From: Daphnia carinata
Taxonomy: Eukaryota > Arthropoda > Branchiopoda > Diplostraca > Daphniidae
Direction of reading: 5' to 3'
NCBI RefSeq assembly: GCF_022539665.2
Contig: NC_081331.1
Coordinates: 558,001-622,000 of the forward strand
Length of the DNA: 64,000 nt
The translations under genes and the position numbers were made by a program. This document shows, piece after piece, positions 40,383 through 51,947 of this stretch. Numbering within the stretch: position 1 is the first letter of the stretch; each line of letters begins with the position of its first letter. Under the pieces are notes generated by a model. It made no database searches and had not been told where the DNA came from. It was given only the letters and a program-made list of their open reading frames with translations.

Positions 40383-40853
40383 CTATCCATTGGTTTTGTA
40401 AACTGCAAGTGTCATTCCAGCATTTTGATGGATCAGGCATTGACTGTGTAAAAGATAAAACATTACTGGTATCACTTCATATATACATGAATTGTAAAAA
40501 GTATTTAAGACATACCTTCCATGGTTCTCAAATAAAATGACAGGATCCCCTTTCCCAGGCTCTATTGCTGCTGCCAACTGCGTGAGTGAAGTTAATGATC
40601 CAGAATAGTCTGGATTGGCAATACCTTGTGCTATGTGGTAATAAATGTATTTGTTTGAACGCAATTATATGAAATGATATTATCTTACACGTCAAGCACA
40701 TTCCCCGTTTGTCAGCACACAAAACGCCCACTACGCCCGTGGAAGTCATCCTGTTAAAGAAATTCATAGACAAATAACTGAAAACTTAATCCTAGTCTAC
40801 TGAAATTGAAATACTTACAAATCATCGACGCATTTTTGTACTTCCTTGTCCAT
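40383..40853 (-). CDS. LAMTOR5: Ragulator complex subunit LAMTOR5 (HBXIP), 90 aa
   Basis: Exons 40853-40819, 40750-40689, 40630-40516, 40443-40383; all GT-AG, 273 bases in phase. The protein opens MDKEVQKCVDDL, then GVVGVLCADKRGMCL, LTSLTQLAAAIEPGKGDP, and ends MTLAVYKTNG. This is the single roadblock-fold layout of LAMTOR5: the human protein is 91 residues with GVLCTD near the N-terminus and GITVAVHKM at the C-terminus. LAMTOR5 is one of five Ragulator subunits that tether Rag GTPases to the lysosome for amino-acid signalling to mTORC1. Length and all segments are intact. A pair of hairpin repeats sits 60-125 bases upstream of the start. Confidence 0.92.
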
Positions 40854-40912
40854 CGTAACTAAATATAAGGAAATGGTAATCAACAGACAAAAATATAATT
40901 TCAAACAATTTT

Positions 40913-40978
40913 CTGTTTTCACACTTCGTAGTGAAAACACTGTTTTCACCCTGTTTTCACACTTCGTAGTGAAAACAG
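40913..40978. repeat. Twin hairpin repeats upstream of LAMTOR5
   Basis: Two near-identical 27-28 base copies (40913-40939 and 40951-40978), each a hairpin with 10-base arms, CTGTTTTCAC and GTGAAAACAG, around an 8-base loop ACTTCGTA. A half copy of the arm lies between them. Could be regulatory, or a small mobile-element relic. Confidence 0.8.
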
Positions 40979-41332
40979 CAGACGGCAACACAAACTGTAA
41001 TCTGCGGAAGTTTCGCTTTTTCTCAACAAACCCCAATCAACGCTGAATTGCCAATGTTAGTGAAAATTTCCCGACAAAAATTCTATCAATACTCTATCTC
41101 TTGTTTCCCGATTGGGATCCAATGAAAACTTTATTTCCTTGCGTTCATCGCCAACCGGATTTCGACCAATGTTGCCGAATTTTTTCTCCATAGATGGCAC
41201 GATGTTCCGGATGGACAATTTTGACAAAAGCCCCCCAAAAATATATCGGCCTTTTTTCTGATCTATCGCCATCCCACGGTCAAATTTTTAGTTAATTCTC
41301 TTGATAACACCCACCAATCTTTCTGCTGCACC

Positions 41333-41342
41333 GCGCTAGCGC
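41333..41342. repeat. GC-rich palindrome GCGCTAGCGC
   Basis: A perfect 10-base palindrome in a GC island within AT-rich DNA, just left of the foldback element. A related GGCGCGCTA motif recurs at about 41354 and TGGCGCGCTA at about 42009, on either side of the element. Confidence 0.6.
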
Positions 41343-41418
41343 TGTAGCGTACTGGCGCGCTAGCATTCCGTCAAATACTCGGTGTATTTAAGAAACGATG
41401 AACTTAGTGGAAAAAATA

Positions 41419-41965
41419 GCAATTTTCCCGGAATCAGCATTCAATTTTGAGTATATACTGTGGTATTTAACCAATTCCCATGAGTGCCAGTTTTTGCAGG
41501 AAAAAATTTTAAGCCCGATTAACTAAGCCCGACTTTTCAATTTTTTTCGTTTTTAAGTTTAATTTTAAAAAATATGGCCAATTGAAGAATAAATTTGATT
41601 TTCGTGATAAGCATTCAATTCTGAATCGAAATCATGTATTTTAAGCAAATTTGAAATTTAGCCAAAAATGAAAAAATGCAAAGGCTATAGCCTTACCGCT
41701 TTTGTCAAAATCGGCTAAAAATGACATCTCTTGGAATCCGATGAAAATCACACAGTTTAATCGAAATTTAACGCTGATTCGGAAAAAGTCACTCGTTTTC
41801 TTGTCAAGTTAGCCGTTTTTAATTACACCGGTCGGGCCAGCCGGTCAAAAGTCGGACTTATTTAGTCAGGCTTAAAAAAAAATTCTGCGAAAACCGGCAC
41901 TCATCGGAATTGGTTGAATATTACAGGATGTACTGGAAATTGAATGCTGATTCCGGTAAAATTGT
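41419..41965. repeat. Foldback (inverted-repeat) element
   Basis: The left arm (about 41419-41540) and the reverse complement of the right arm (about 41840-41965) align over roughly 120 bases. Shared blocks in order are CGGAATCAGCATTCAATT, AACCAATTCC, ATGAGTGCC, TTAAGCC and AGTCCGACTTTT (with changes). The middle holds diverged copies of the same words. No transposase is encoded, so this looks like a MITE-like or palindromic satellite unit. Confidence 0.7.
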
Positions 41966-42159
41966 TGTTGTTTTCATTAAATCAACCATTTAGGAAGTAT
42001 AACCATTTGGCGCGCTAACATTTCTTAATGGTTTTTTCCGTTTATTTAAAAAAAATTGGATCGTATGAAAAACGAGAAGGACATTTTAACGATTCTTATT
42101 TATTTCGAATCTAAAGTACATCTGTTCATTGCGAAATTAAAGATTTCGGACAAATCCAA

Positions 42160-42300
42160 AACTAATGGAAAAGTCGGGCTTATTTTCAAGCCCCAATTCG
42201 ACGAAGGGTTAAAACTGTGTAGAAATTACACGTTATACTCAAAATCAAACGCGGATTTCAGGAAAACTATTACTTTTCTAGTCAAACCATCTTTTTTTTT
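42160..42300. repeat. Third, partial copy of the foldback repeat unit
   Basis: Resembles the right arm: AAAAGTCGGGCTTATTTT near 42172 matches AAAAGTCGGACTTATTTA near 41847, and an ACGCGGATTTC-like block follows. Suggests the repeat was once a longer array. Confidence 0.5.
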
Positions 42301-43837
42301 TAATAGATGAAATTTCCCGATAGGGATTCTGTCTAGATGAGATGATAGTAGTATACCATCGTTTTTACGATGTTCTTCCAACCGATGGCGTTAGCTGTAA
42401 TAGGAAATCACACAAATTTCGGGAGTTTCAGAAATTCGTTTTCTTTACGACTCAAACATGACTTACGACTAGCCTTATACTTTCTCCCCAATCAACCCAC
42501 CATTGCCTGGACACGCGCTGTACCAACCGTTGGCAATGTCTTTTGTAAAGTGTGCCAAAAATGTCACATTTTTAAATAATAGCATTGCTGTCTAGCTGGT
42601 ACACCGCGCCTTCAGGTCCTGGTTAATGAGTAATAGGGCCGGCCCGGCATGGTGCAGCCATGGGTAAACTGTGACAACCTTACTATCTGGTTGTAGTGAA
42701 ATGTGTCAGGTATGGAAAACAAAGCATAGGAAAAACCGCCACATTTTTCTGCAATATACTGTACTTGCGGGAAGGTGATGAAACGCAAAAAAAAAAACAC
42801 ATTTTACGTGTGTCGCGCCAGTACCTTCTGGCATTAAGCTGAACGTGGTTGGGCATGAATATTAATGTAATTTGCAATAAATATTCATTTTCAAACAGCC
42901 AAATTCGAGTTGAACGGCGGGATTTGGCTACCGGGCGACTAAGGTAAAAATGAATGGTCGCTGGTTTCGAATCCGTGGGCTGTAACGGAGGAGCGAAAGA
43001 TTTCATCGAGAAAATCATCAAAGACAAAGATTTCATACAGTTATTCCAGTAATCTTTGCTAGTTCGTAGCTCACATGGGTTTATTCAATCGTAGTCATCG
43101 ATTCTCGTAACTGACAGAATATTTAAGTTAATGAAATATTCGTACACATTTAGAGATGGAAATGTTAAACTCAAGATCAAAATTCCAGGCACACAAGATA
43201 ATTCAAATTACACTAAGAGTGCAGCAGTTATGCAATTGTGTAGCCCAATTATCAATTTTCTGAATTTCGTGAAATCAAACCGCCTTACTAAGCATAACCT
43301 ACCTGGAAATAAGAATACAGTTTATTCCAAATAGTCAGTAGAACTAAAGGTTTATATGATTCTAACTGAAAATGCAGGCGGTCTCGGTTCTGAACTTCAG
43401 CGATTTCGGATTTACTTGGTTAAAAATTAGGAGAAAATTATTCCAGCAACATTTGGTGCTAAACAATGACTAATCTATCAATTTTTCAGTTTCATATCAA
43501 CAGCATTAATCGCTTCAGAAATTTGAATACTTTTTACAACAAATGAATAAAGTGCGAATCCGCCAACTAAACGAGAGCGATATAACGTCATTTTTTTGTA
43601 CACAAGCATTGCTGATTTCTACGGAGAGAAGATATGATGAAAATGCAAGATATCCGAACCGATCGTGGAACGCTATCAAATGGATAAATAGTAAGAGCGA
43701 CGCGAATAAAATGTACGCACACATTCTGGGTGTTTGCTTAACAAAGTAGGTGAATACTATATAACAACGCATCCAATCGAGGGCATACATTTGTTCGGCG
43801 GATGGACGAGGAGCGAAAGGGGTGACAATACGGACTT
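42301..43837. other. Spacer downstream of the zinc-finger gene
   Basis: About 1.5 kb with no coding exon. Around 42925-42975 there is a weak tRNA-like pairing of an A-box-like TGGCTACCGGG with GGTTTCGAATCC, too poor to call a tRNA. Confidence 0.45.
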
Positions 43838-46800
43838 TTATCTTTTGCCAGACACCAGTGGTTGGGATTTAGTCCGACAACGAGTAACACGTTGATTGGG
43901 GTTCGCTTCAAAAGACAAGTCTTCGAGGCCATTTCTCCTTAATTCTTTGCACTCATCATTCAATAGGCGAATAAGTTCGCCTCTCTTTCTTGGCATTTTG
44001 CTGTCAGGTGTAAGTGATCCGAAAGAACTTGCTCGGGAGCTGTCACAAATTTCGTTATCCGGACCTACCAAGTTGACTTCCATGACCGACGAATAACTGT
44101 TACTATCGTGAACCAAATTCCTTTCTAGCGTCAAGGTGGACGATGGTGATTGTTCCAATTTGCGAGCTCTTTTGCTAGGACCGTCGGACAGTGAATCTTC
44201 TTCACCACAGCTATAGAATTCAGACTCTGTGGTTCTTTTCCGCCGTGTTAGCCGTTGGTTTGAAAAAATCAAACCACCCAATCCTTTATGTTTCAGCTCC
44301 TTGCACTCGTCGCTTAGCAGGCCAGAAAGATCTTTGTTTGGATTGAGTGAATTGCCCAATGGCGGCGAGCACTGAAGCGGATCGACTTCGCCAAGTGCTT
44401 GCATTTTCTTGCCCGGAAATAGTGGACTTGTTTGCTCTGCGTAAGGCTGCGGAGACTTCTTTTCTTTTTGCTGAATTTTTAAGAGAGACTGCTTCATTTG
44501 TTCTCTCTTCTCTGCCGGAAGTTTCCCGAGTTTCAATGGTGTGACGATAGGTAGTGAAGTATCAACCGAGGACGAAGGAGAAATCATATTATATAGGGAA
44601 GGCTCTTGTTTCATTGTAGGATTACGCTGGCCCATGCATCTCAAAATCGGAAGAGGGCCGGAGACTGCTGATGCCAACCATTGCGAAACGCTTCGCGATC
44701 GATTGTTATTATTTTCTAGTGCCTTTCCATCTGATTGTGAATCAACGAGTCGGCAATGCTTTTCATTTGAAGGATTTTTAACTTTTGTTATTGAAATACC
44801 GGGAGGTAAGACAAATGGCTGAGACAGGCGACTGGTAACTGGTGGATGTGTATCATCTCGGGCTTCATCTTCTGACGAACAAAGATCCACTACATCTGTG
44901 ATATTTCCGGTTGATGACGCACTCTTATTTGGTGAGACATTAACTAATTTTGGCGATGGTATGGAAGGCATTCGTATTATGACTGGGTCAGGAGAGCGGT
45001 TCTTCGGATGTCTATTTACAACTGGAATCAGATCGGGCAGAATGAACTGATTTTTCGCAGTATTAGATTTGTTAGGCTGTACAGCTTGCATAGACCAAGT
45101 GCCAGTAATAAGAGGAAGAAGTCCCGGTGGAGATCTGACGTGAGGTTTGTCTAATGAATTGGATTTAGTGGCCATCAAACGTCTTGCTATATCTGGTCGA
45201 GATATTGTTGATGATGAGGGAGCCTGCGGATGTTGAAACCAGGTTGGTTGTGAGTCGATGGGAGCCAAGCTTATTGTACAACTAGCAGGTAAGTTTGCGA
45301 TGCTGCGCTGTACCCAAGGTTGTAACAATGGTTGTTGGTGTTTTGGTTTCGGTCTTGTCCAACTCTCTATATCTTCTAGTTTTAACCTTACCATTTTTAC
45401 ACTAACACCTTGGCAAGTCCTAAGTAATTGACGAGCTCGTTTGTTCAATCCTAAATTCGGGAAAGAAGTCTTTACTTTGATCAACTAAAACAGTAATAAC
45501 ACTAAAGGAAAACTGTACAGAAGTAGTTTACCTGTTTCGATAGTTATCATGCGCTCTTTCCTGTCTGCTTTACTAAAGGAGTAGACGTGAGCCCATTCAT
45601 TTTTCCTTTTGTATACGGCTGCACGAAAACGATGAGTCGCTGATGAAAGCGCTTGATTGATATTTTCTCCTGTAACAGGGTCTATGCGTACCGCAACCGG
45701 TTTTGCCGTGCACAAACGCTCATAACGGCTGATGAGGAGTTCTGATGCCGTCGGAGTTAGTTTTATTGCTTTAAAGAAGCTTTGTCCAAGGTTGGATGAA
45801 AAGGGAATTGTCGTAAATCTACGAGAAAAATTATATAATGGCGCTGTATTTCTAACAATACGCAATAGTATGCCTTTTGTCACTGAGTGTGCAAGCTCTT
45901 CTTACGACCGGACGAATCTTGGCAGGGGTAACATTAGGCGGCGGTAACGTTTGGTTACGACGAGACAAAGCCAAATACCAGAGAAATTGTGCCTAGAAAT
46001 AAAGGTATAATTTAATGAACAAACTTCTATCAAAGCAATTGCGATGTATACTTCATCCATATTTTGAGTTTCCGGTTCGACAAAACTGTTGTGAGATTGG
46101 GCTTCTAGAGCTTTGTCCGCCATGCACTTCGCTTCATGAGCCTTTTAAGAATTTAATTGAAAAATATCCAATGTAATATACTACAACTCTAGAATGCTAT
46201 GCTTTGAAAGAAACTGTTTAAAACATAGTTTATGAAACATTTGAACTTGATGTTCTTCAATTGCATGAAATTTGTTGGACTTCTAGTCACCTTAATGGCT
46301 GAATGTGAGCTAAAATCTGCTCCGCAATAATCACAGAGGTATATGTCGTTAATCGGTGGCTCAACCATCTTGGCTGCAGTTGGCTCTTCGATTGCGGTTG
46401 GGTTTAGGGTCCCAGTGTTCAATTTTGCCGGACTAGTTGGCGAGTTTAATCGAGGAAGTAACATTGGACGAGAAGTATTAGACTGCTGTCTAAAACCCTT
46501 ATCGTAAATCTGAAATTGACAAATAAAAATGTTTGCATTGTAAATAGAATCACCATACAGCCATTTAATTGAAAAAAGCTTACCATGTTTTCATTCTGGA
46601 ATGTGACCAGCAGCTTCCCATTTGTGCTATCATACATTGAAGTAGTACCATCCCAGTTGTCTTCAAACTTGTATCCTCCACTGAGTGTTTGGAGTTTTGC
46701 CGAAAAATGTAGTAAATATGTACAGCCATTATACTCATAACAGTTTTTCACCAACTTTGAAAGTTTGTACGCCCAATGCTTTGAAAAGAATAACATGCAT

Positions 46801-47268
46801 AGGTAATTTTTTTTTTCATCTTGTGCTCTAGACTGAAAATTTTTACTTGGGTTTGATATTTTTTTGTAAGAATTATAGGAGACCAAGGTACGTCAGGTGG
46901 CCACCACTTGAATTTCGCATATTTAGCCCAACCTGAGGGTTCACATCCTAAGATGCACTTTACCAGAAATGGTATAAAATACTGCAGATCCTCCTACAAA
47001 TATAACTGTATTTAATGGTTTAAACACATTAATTAAAAGTGGTGGTTGTACATACCACAGACATTGATGTGATGGATATTGGTTTGCCATTAGAAAACAG
47101 CAATGGGAGATTTGATACCATTACATCTTGTTTGCCCTTGTCTTCTGTGTTATTTTCCATTTTGAAATAGCTGCCACTCTCACTGAGGGCTATAAGGAGA
47201 CTGCAATCTTTGTTGTTTGTCACTAAGATGATTTTTTTTTTCTTTCTTGAATTAATTCGAATATCCAA
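43838..47268 (-). CDS. NRF1/erect-wing-like DNA-binding protein with C2HC zinc finger (about 950 aa, 5' end unresolved)
   Basis: Exons: 47268-47056, 46993-46847, 46778-46584, 46509-46291, 46141-46052, 45992-45906, 45818-45532, 45450-43838. Segments follow the NRF1 DNA-binding domain order: NGKPISITSM, EDLQYFIPFLVKC, GWAKYAKFKWWPPDVPW, then WAYKLSKLVKNCYEYNG (in NRF1: a PVSVDKM-like, GWG...WWPEDIPW, then a TQALRTIVKNCYK-like block). A zinc finger C-X2-C-X12-H-X3-C follows, split by an intron (CDYCGADF / HEAKC). The long last exon is Ser/Pro-rich, with a SUMO-interacting motif VVDLCSSEDE and two copies of a DECKEL motif. Probably a nuclear transcription regulator (inference). The first exon here starts with a non-ATG codon after an AG, so an upstream exon with the ATG is missing from my model. 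The 45906/45818 junction does not keep frame as I read it. Confidence 0.7.
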
Positions 47269-49657
47269 CTTCGCCCAACGCCATTACGACGTAGTAAAAG
47301 AACAGTGGACGGGATGCCATGTGTAATAGAAGTTTATTACCGAATCATACGGTGTTGATTCTGTAAAATTTTAAGTAATTTGAATTTTTGGCGAAATGTT
47401 TTGTAGATGTCAGGGAAGTAGACTACATCACTGAGCGTGGCCTGACTGGCCTCCCACTTGCGACTCCTCCTCACGACATACTCTGAAAGCTGGGCAACTC
47501 ACCAACGACGCCATCAATTCGGTAACTCACTTTTTCCCGCGTATCTTTGTAACGAGATACGATTTTTCCTATTTCACTAAGAATTCCTGCTAAGAAGAAT
47601 TGCGATAGTAAACCGAATGTTCTTGTAAAAAGCTTGTTATTTTTTGGCTCCAGTCAACACAGAACCTCTCCTGCCTTTACGTACTAAAGAGACGGGCCTT
47701 CCTAGCAGTTTTCAAGGACACAAATAAGATCGTCATGCGCTGACGACCGGAAAAATTGCTATTACTGCCACCTGGTGGTCAAAATTCAGGGAAAACAATC
47801 GAGCATCGCCGAATAGGGAACAAGGAATTTGGGTAAAACTATGTAGAACTGCGAAACGCTATAAAGAAAAAAAAACTTTAGATTATGATGGGGATTAGTA
47901 ATTTGTTTTATTTCGGCCATTACCCATTGATGTTGCAGTATAACTTAATCGTTTTGGTTCCCGATGAAACGTAATGGAAATAACAGATGAAGTAAATTGA
48001 TTTTACAAGAAGCGAGATAAAATGGGTAAGCAATAAAATTACGGCTTATGCTCAACAGGTTGCCTTGTATATATCCTAAGAATTTTTACTTTGGTATTGT
48101 TCAGCTTATATTGGCTTTTTGTTCAGAAGTTCATGAAAACACATCCACAGCTAAAAAATTATACTTCGGGCCAATAAAAAAAATTTACCTACGGCTTGTA
48201 ATCGGAAAAATCAAGTTCTACGAAAACGTGAAAAGCAATAGAAAGTCTACTTAGACAGAACCTTGTTTCTTCTTCTAAAAATTTTTAGATCCAATTATCT
48301 TGAGGCCATCTTGTTTCGTTTTTGCAACTCGTCTGCTAGATCATTTAAAGTTAGCGCGACCGTAGCACGTACTACTAATCGACGTAACAGTTTTCAGTTC
48401 TCAAGGACTGACGATTCTCCCAAACCTTGAACGTGGCCTTCTGTATACCTTGATCTATGGTAATTTCATATTAATCTGTAGACAACCTGAAAAATTTTCT
48501 GTCCTTCATCGCTGTTTAACGTATTGTTCACGAAGAATTGACAAGTTATGTGTAGAGGATGCATCCTGGTTGAATCAGGTTGGTTACTTTAGGCTTATGT
48601 GAAAAAATTAGAAACAAAAAACAATACTTTTACATATTGCTAATGTACTCAAGTTTGCTGCAATGCCCTGTCGAATTAGATTAATAAAATTTTATCTAAT
48701 AGATTAAAAAATTTGTAAGCTCAGCGGGGGTTGTAAAACTCGAAAGAACCTCCGACACTTGCTAAAGAATTACGTTTTCTTTTCAGAAAGAATCACACAA
48801 TCGTGGTTTGCTTTAAGAACTTCATGGTTTTGGCAAGAAAATCACGATACTTTAGTCTAAAAACCACGTTTTGATTCGAAAACCAGTCATGATTCTAGAG
48901 TCTGGTACACATCCCCAAAGAGTTTTACACACCCCGATCTCAAGTTATGATTTCGAAACATAGTTTACGATGCGCTCTGCAATTTACAGAAAGTCAAATC
49001 ATTGGAGTCACTCACAATGCCGTGCTCCCATCTTAGGGTTTGAATTAGGTTCTGCCGTGCAGCCTCTTTGTAAAAATAAGTTGGTCTGTTAAAGTGTTAG
49101 AAAGCCTGTTGATAGCTTGATCGTCGCACAGTTTTATTGCTTGACAAACTATGCAAAAAAAAAATCATTAGTTTGCTCAGGGCACGCAGTGTAACTGGAC
49201 GAAGCATTTTTTGTTTCCCCTGAAGCACTTTGCCTTTGAGCATCGAGTTAGACGAAGAACCTCAGGAATATGGTAGAAGCTTTATGAAGTAGTAGCTGGC
49301 GTTTGAGAGAGGCATCTTGCACGTTCAGCACCCACCCAAGTCTATGGTCGTCCTATGAACTCAAACTAGTGTATCGTATTTCCGGCGTCATTGAAACCAG
49401 ACCACTATACTGGGCAAAACGAATCTCGACGCCATCCTTTCTTGCCTTCCAAGTAAAAATCAAGAAGAAAATAATGTTTCAAAAATGACACCGTTTTGTT
49501 TACTTGTTGATTTTTCTTATTTAGAAAATTGTTTGCAATGTGATCACGTATAAAATCAAAAAGAGGCTTGAACCACTTTACATTTTTCCTGTGCCAGCAC
49601 ATTACCTCTTGTTTATCGTTGTCTAGGATTTACATACTTGATACACGCATTTTTAGG
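47269..49657. other. Divergent intergenic region
   Basis: Between the zinc-finger gene (-) and ANKRD16 (+). The left part near 47500 may hold a missing first exon of the zinc-finger gene: an ATG opening MASL followed by GTGAGT on the - strand. The rest is AT-rich with no gene. A short 5' leader exon of ANKRD16 is possible because TTTTTAG directly precedes its ATG. Confidence 0.45.
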
Positions 49658-51561
49658 ATGGACGAAAGGCAAAAAATTCTGCGTGCAGTTAGCCACGGAG
49701 AAGTCGAAGTTTTGCGGGAAATGCATCGCCGCTGTCGGCTGGACTGGAATCAATGTATCTACGACAAAACTGGAGATTCAGCATTACATGTCGCGTCCAG
49801 AGCCGGTCATCATCTTGTTCTCAAGTTAATTTCCTTTAATAGCATTTATCCATGCTAAAAATATTAAAGTCTTGTGATATTAGGTATCTGCATGAAGAAG
49901 GAGGAATGAATCTGGAACAAGCAAACTTTGATGGAAAGCGACCTTTACATGACGCTGCACAGTTTTCACAGTTTCAGTGCGTGAAATATTTAATCAGCCA
50001 AGGTAAGCACGCTCCTGTCACTTCCCTTAAGAATTACCTTGTGATGACCACCCCATGTAAAGCGAATCACCATTTCTTATTTTAAACAAAAATATGATAG
50101 AGAAAAGAATCAAGAAAGGCATTTTTCTTCTGGGCTTTACTTGCGGTTATCAAATGGAATGCATTGCGCTGCAGTTGTGTAAAGCCTTGTGATTGTCATA
50201 GACACTGATATGTTTTACATATGAATGTGTATTTTTCCTATCGCATTTCAAGGTGTCGAAATCGACCCTATGAAACGAGCGGATTGGAGTCCCTTGATGT
50301 TGGCGTGCACCAAGCAAAATGACGCCATCGTAAAATTCCTGGCAGAGAACGGGGCATCGCCAAGATTGCGCAATAAAGATGGGTGGAATAGTTTTCATTT
50401 GGCTTGTCGAGAAGGCAACATATCTATTGTCAGTTATCTACTCAATCAAGACCCTACTTTACTGGAGAGTCGGAGCAAAAATGGACGAACGCCGTTACAC
50501 ACAGCGGGTATTAATGCGTACGAACACCAACCACCTCTATTCGTGAATCATGCTTTCTTTCAATTCACTAGCACTGCACGGACACCTTGAAATTGTAAAA
50601 TTACTGACTGAAAGATCTCAAAAGGATACGCAGGATATGAAAGATACTTGTGGAACAACTGCATTAATGGATGCCATTCGTGCTGGGCATGTATCGATCG
50701 CTCGGTATTTGGTTGATGCCAAAGTCGCTAGTTCCGAATGCTGGGACGGTTTAGGAAGAACACCTATCCATTTGGCAGCTCAGGTGCGTGAAATTTATTA
50801 CTTAATGGTTTTCTCCCATGTTTACGTTTGCTTTTTAACAAATGGAGGCTGGCTGCATTCCATCTATAGATTTTCTACTTGACGAATGTCACACCGATAT
50901 CAATTCTCCCGCTAGCGATCTGTCTCGACCATTACATTTGGCCGCTAGGGAAGGCCACGCCATAGCTGTTCAACATTTATTAGAACGAGAAGCAGATGAC
51001 TGCCTGAAAGATTCACATGGCAGAACAGGTATGTCTTTTAGTATCTTTAGCTATACGTTGCTTGGCTTCCTAAGGCTTGAAAATGTTGCTTTAATAATCA
51101 CCACGAGCCGGGTTGCTGTTCCATGTAATCCAATCGCCTGATCAACTTAGTTGTAGAAATGGATGAGGGACAAGCTTAAGCCGAGACCAGTACTCAAAAT
51201 CAAACATAATCAAAGCCTGCTTCATAGCTTTGCTGGAATCTAGAAACAAGTTTGGAGAGACCCTGTAGTTTACGTTTTATCGCATCCGTCCTCGGAAGTT
51301 TTCTCTCCGCAACCTTAAGGCATTCGTGTGCTACTAACTCTTGTCTTTAAAAAATCCTTGCACTTTCAAATGTCCTTCGTTAACTTAAATTGTTGTTTAG
51401 TTTTGATATCTGGTTACCAATTTCTCTTTTTTTTCTCCTTTTTTTTGAATAAATGTTTTATGTGCTGTTCGTGTTTTAAAGCCTTGAAGGTGGCAAAGGA
51501 TTATAACCAGCTCGGCTGTGTGCAACTCCTTGAAAAGACCGGACCAAACGACAGTATGTAG
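49658..51561 (+). CDS. ANKRD16: Ankyrin repeat domain-containing protein 16 (337 aa)
   Basis: Exons 49658-49824, 49884-50002, 50253-50507, 50572-50783, 50848-51028, 51482-51561; all GT-AG, 1014 bases in phase. Nearly the whole protein is ankyrin repeats: GDSALHVASRAGH, KRPLHDAAQF, WSPLMLACTKQN, DGWNSFHLACREG, GRTPLHTAALHGHLE, GTTALMDAIRAGH, RPLHLAAREGH. Blocks such as NKDGWNSFH, TPLHTA, GHLE and TALMDAI match ANKRD16, which is 361 residues in human. In mammals ANKRD16 binds alanyl-tRNA synthetase and takes up misactivated serine on lysine side chains, a proofreading role. The C-terminus is somewhat shorter than human. It lies 386 bases upstream of ZNG1 on the same strand. Confidence 0.93.
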
Positions 51562-51629
51562 ATCTATTCACTTCCTAATGCAATTTGTGTGCGATAAAAG
51601 GCTGTATTTGTACGTTTTGCGTCCTTGTC

Positions 51630-51635
51630 AATAAA
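51630..51635 (+). terminator. Poly(A) signal of ANKRD16
   Basis: AATAAA 69 bases past the stop codon, well before the ZNG1 start. Confidence 0.7.
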
Positions 51636-51947
51636 CGTGTAGTAACTCAAGGTTAATTGGACCGTTTTTTTTTTCTTTTTTACCAATTTTTTTTTTTACG
51701 AATTTCTGGTAGGATTAGTTTTACAATAAACCAGTTAAACAACGGCTGCGTTTTCCCTAAGGTTAATGGAAAACGAATTATTCTTACCTTTTAGGCCGCT
51801 AGATGGTTCTTGGTTGCCGCCTTTGTTTACAAATGTCTGAAAGTTGACATCTATCTTGTTTGTCGTCTGAATGCGTCGTCTGCAATTTTGTTTTGGAAAG
51901 TTAATCTAAAAAAATAAGAATTTAGCCACCAATCAAAATTATGAATC

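Noticed and set aside
42917-42975. tRNA gene candidate with GGTTTCGAATCC
   Set aside because: The B-box has an extra T, no acceptor stem can be formed and the D-arm is incomplete.
43838-45484. 548-codon frame taken as a separate intronless gene
   Set aside because: An acceptor at 45451 joins it in phase to the preceding exon; the frame upstream of that is intron, so it is the last exon of the zinc-finger gene.
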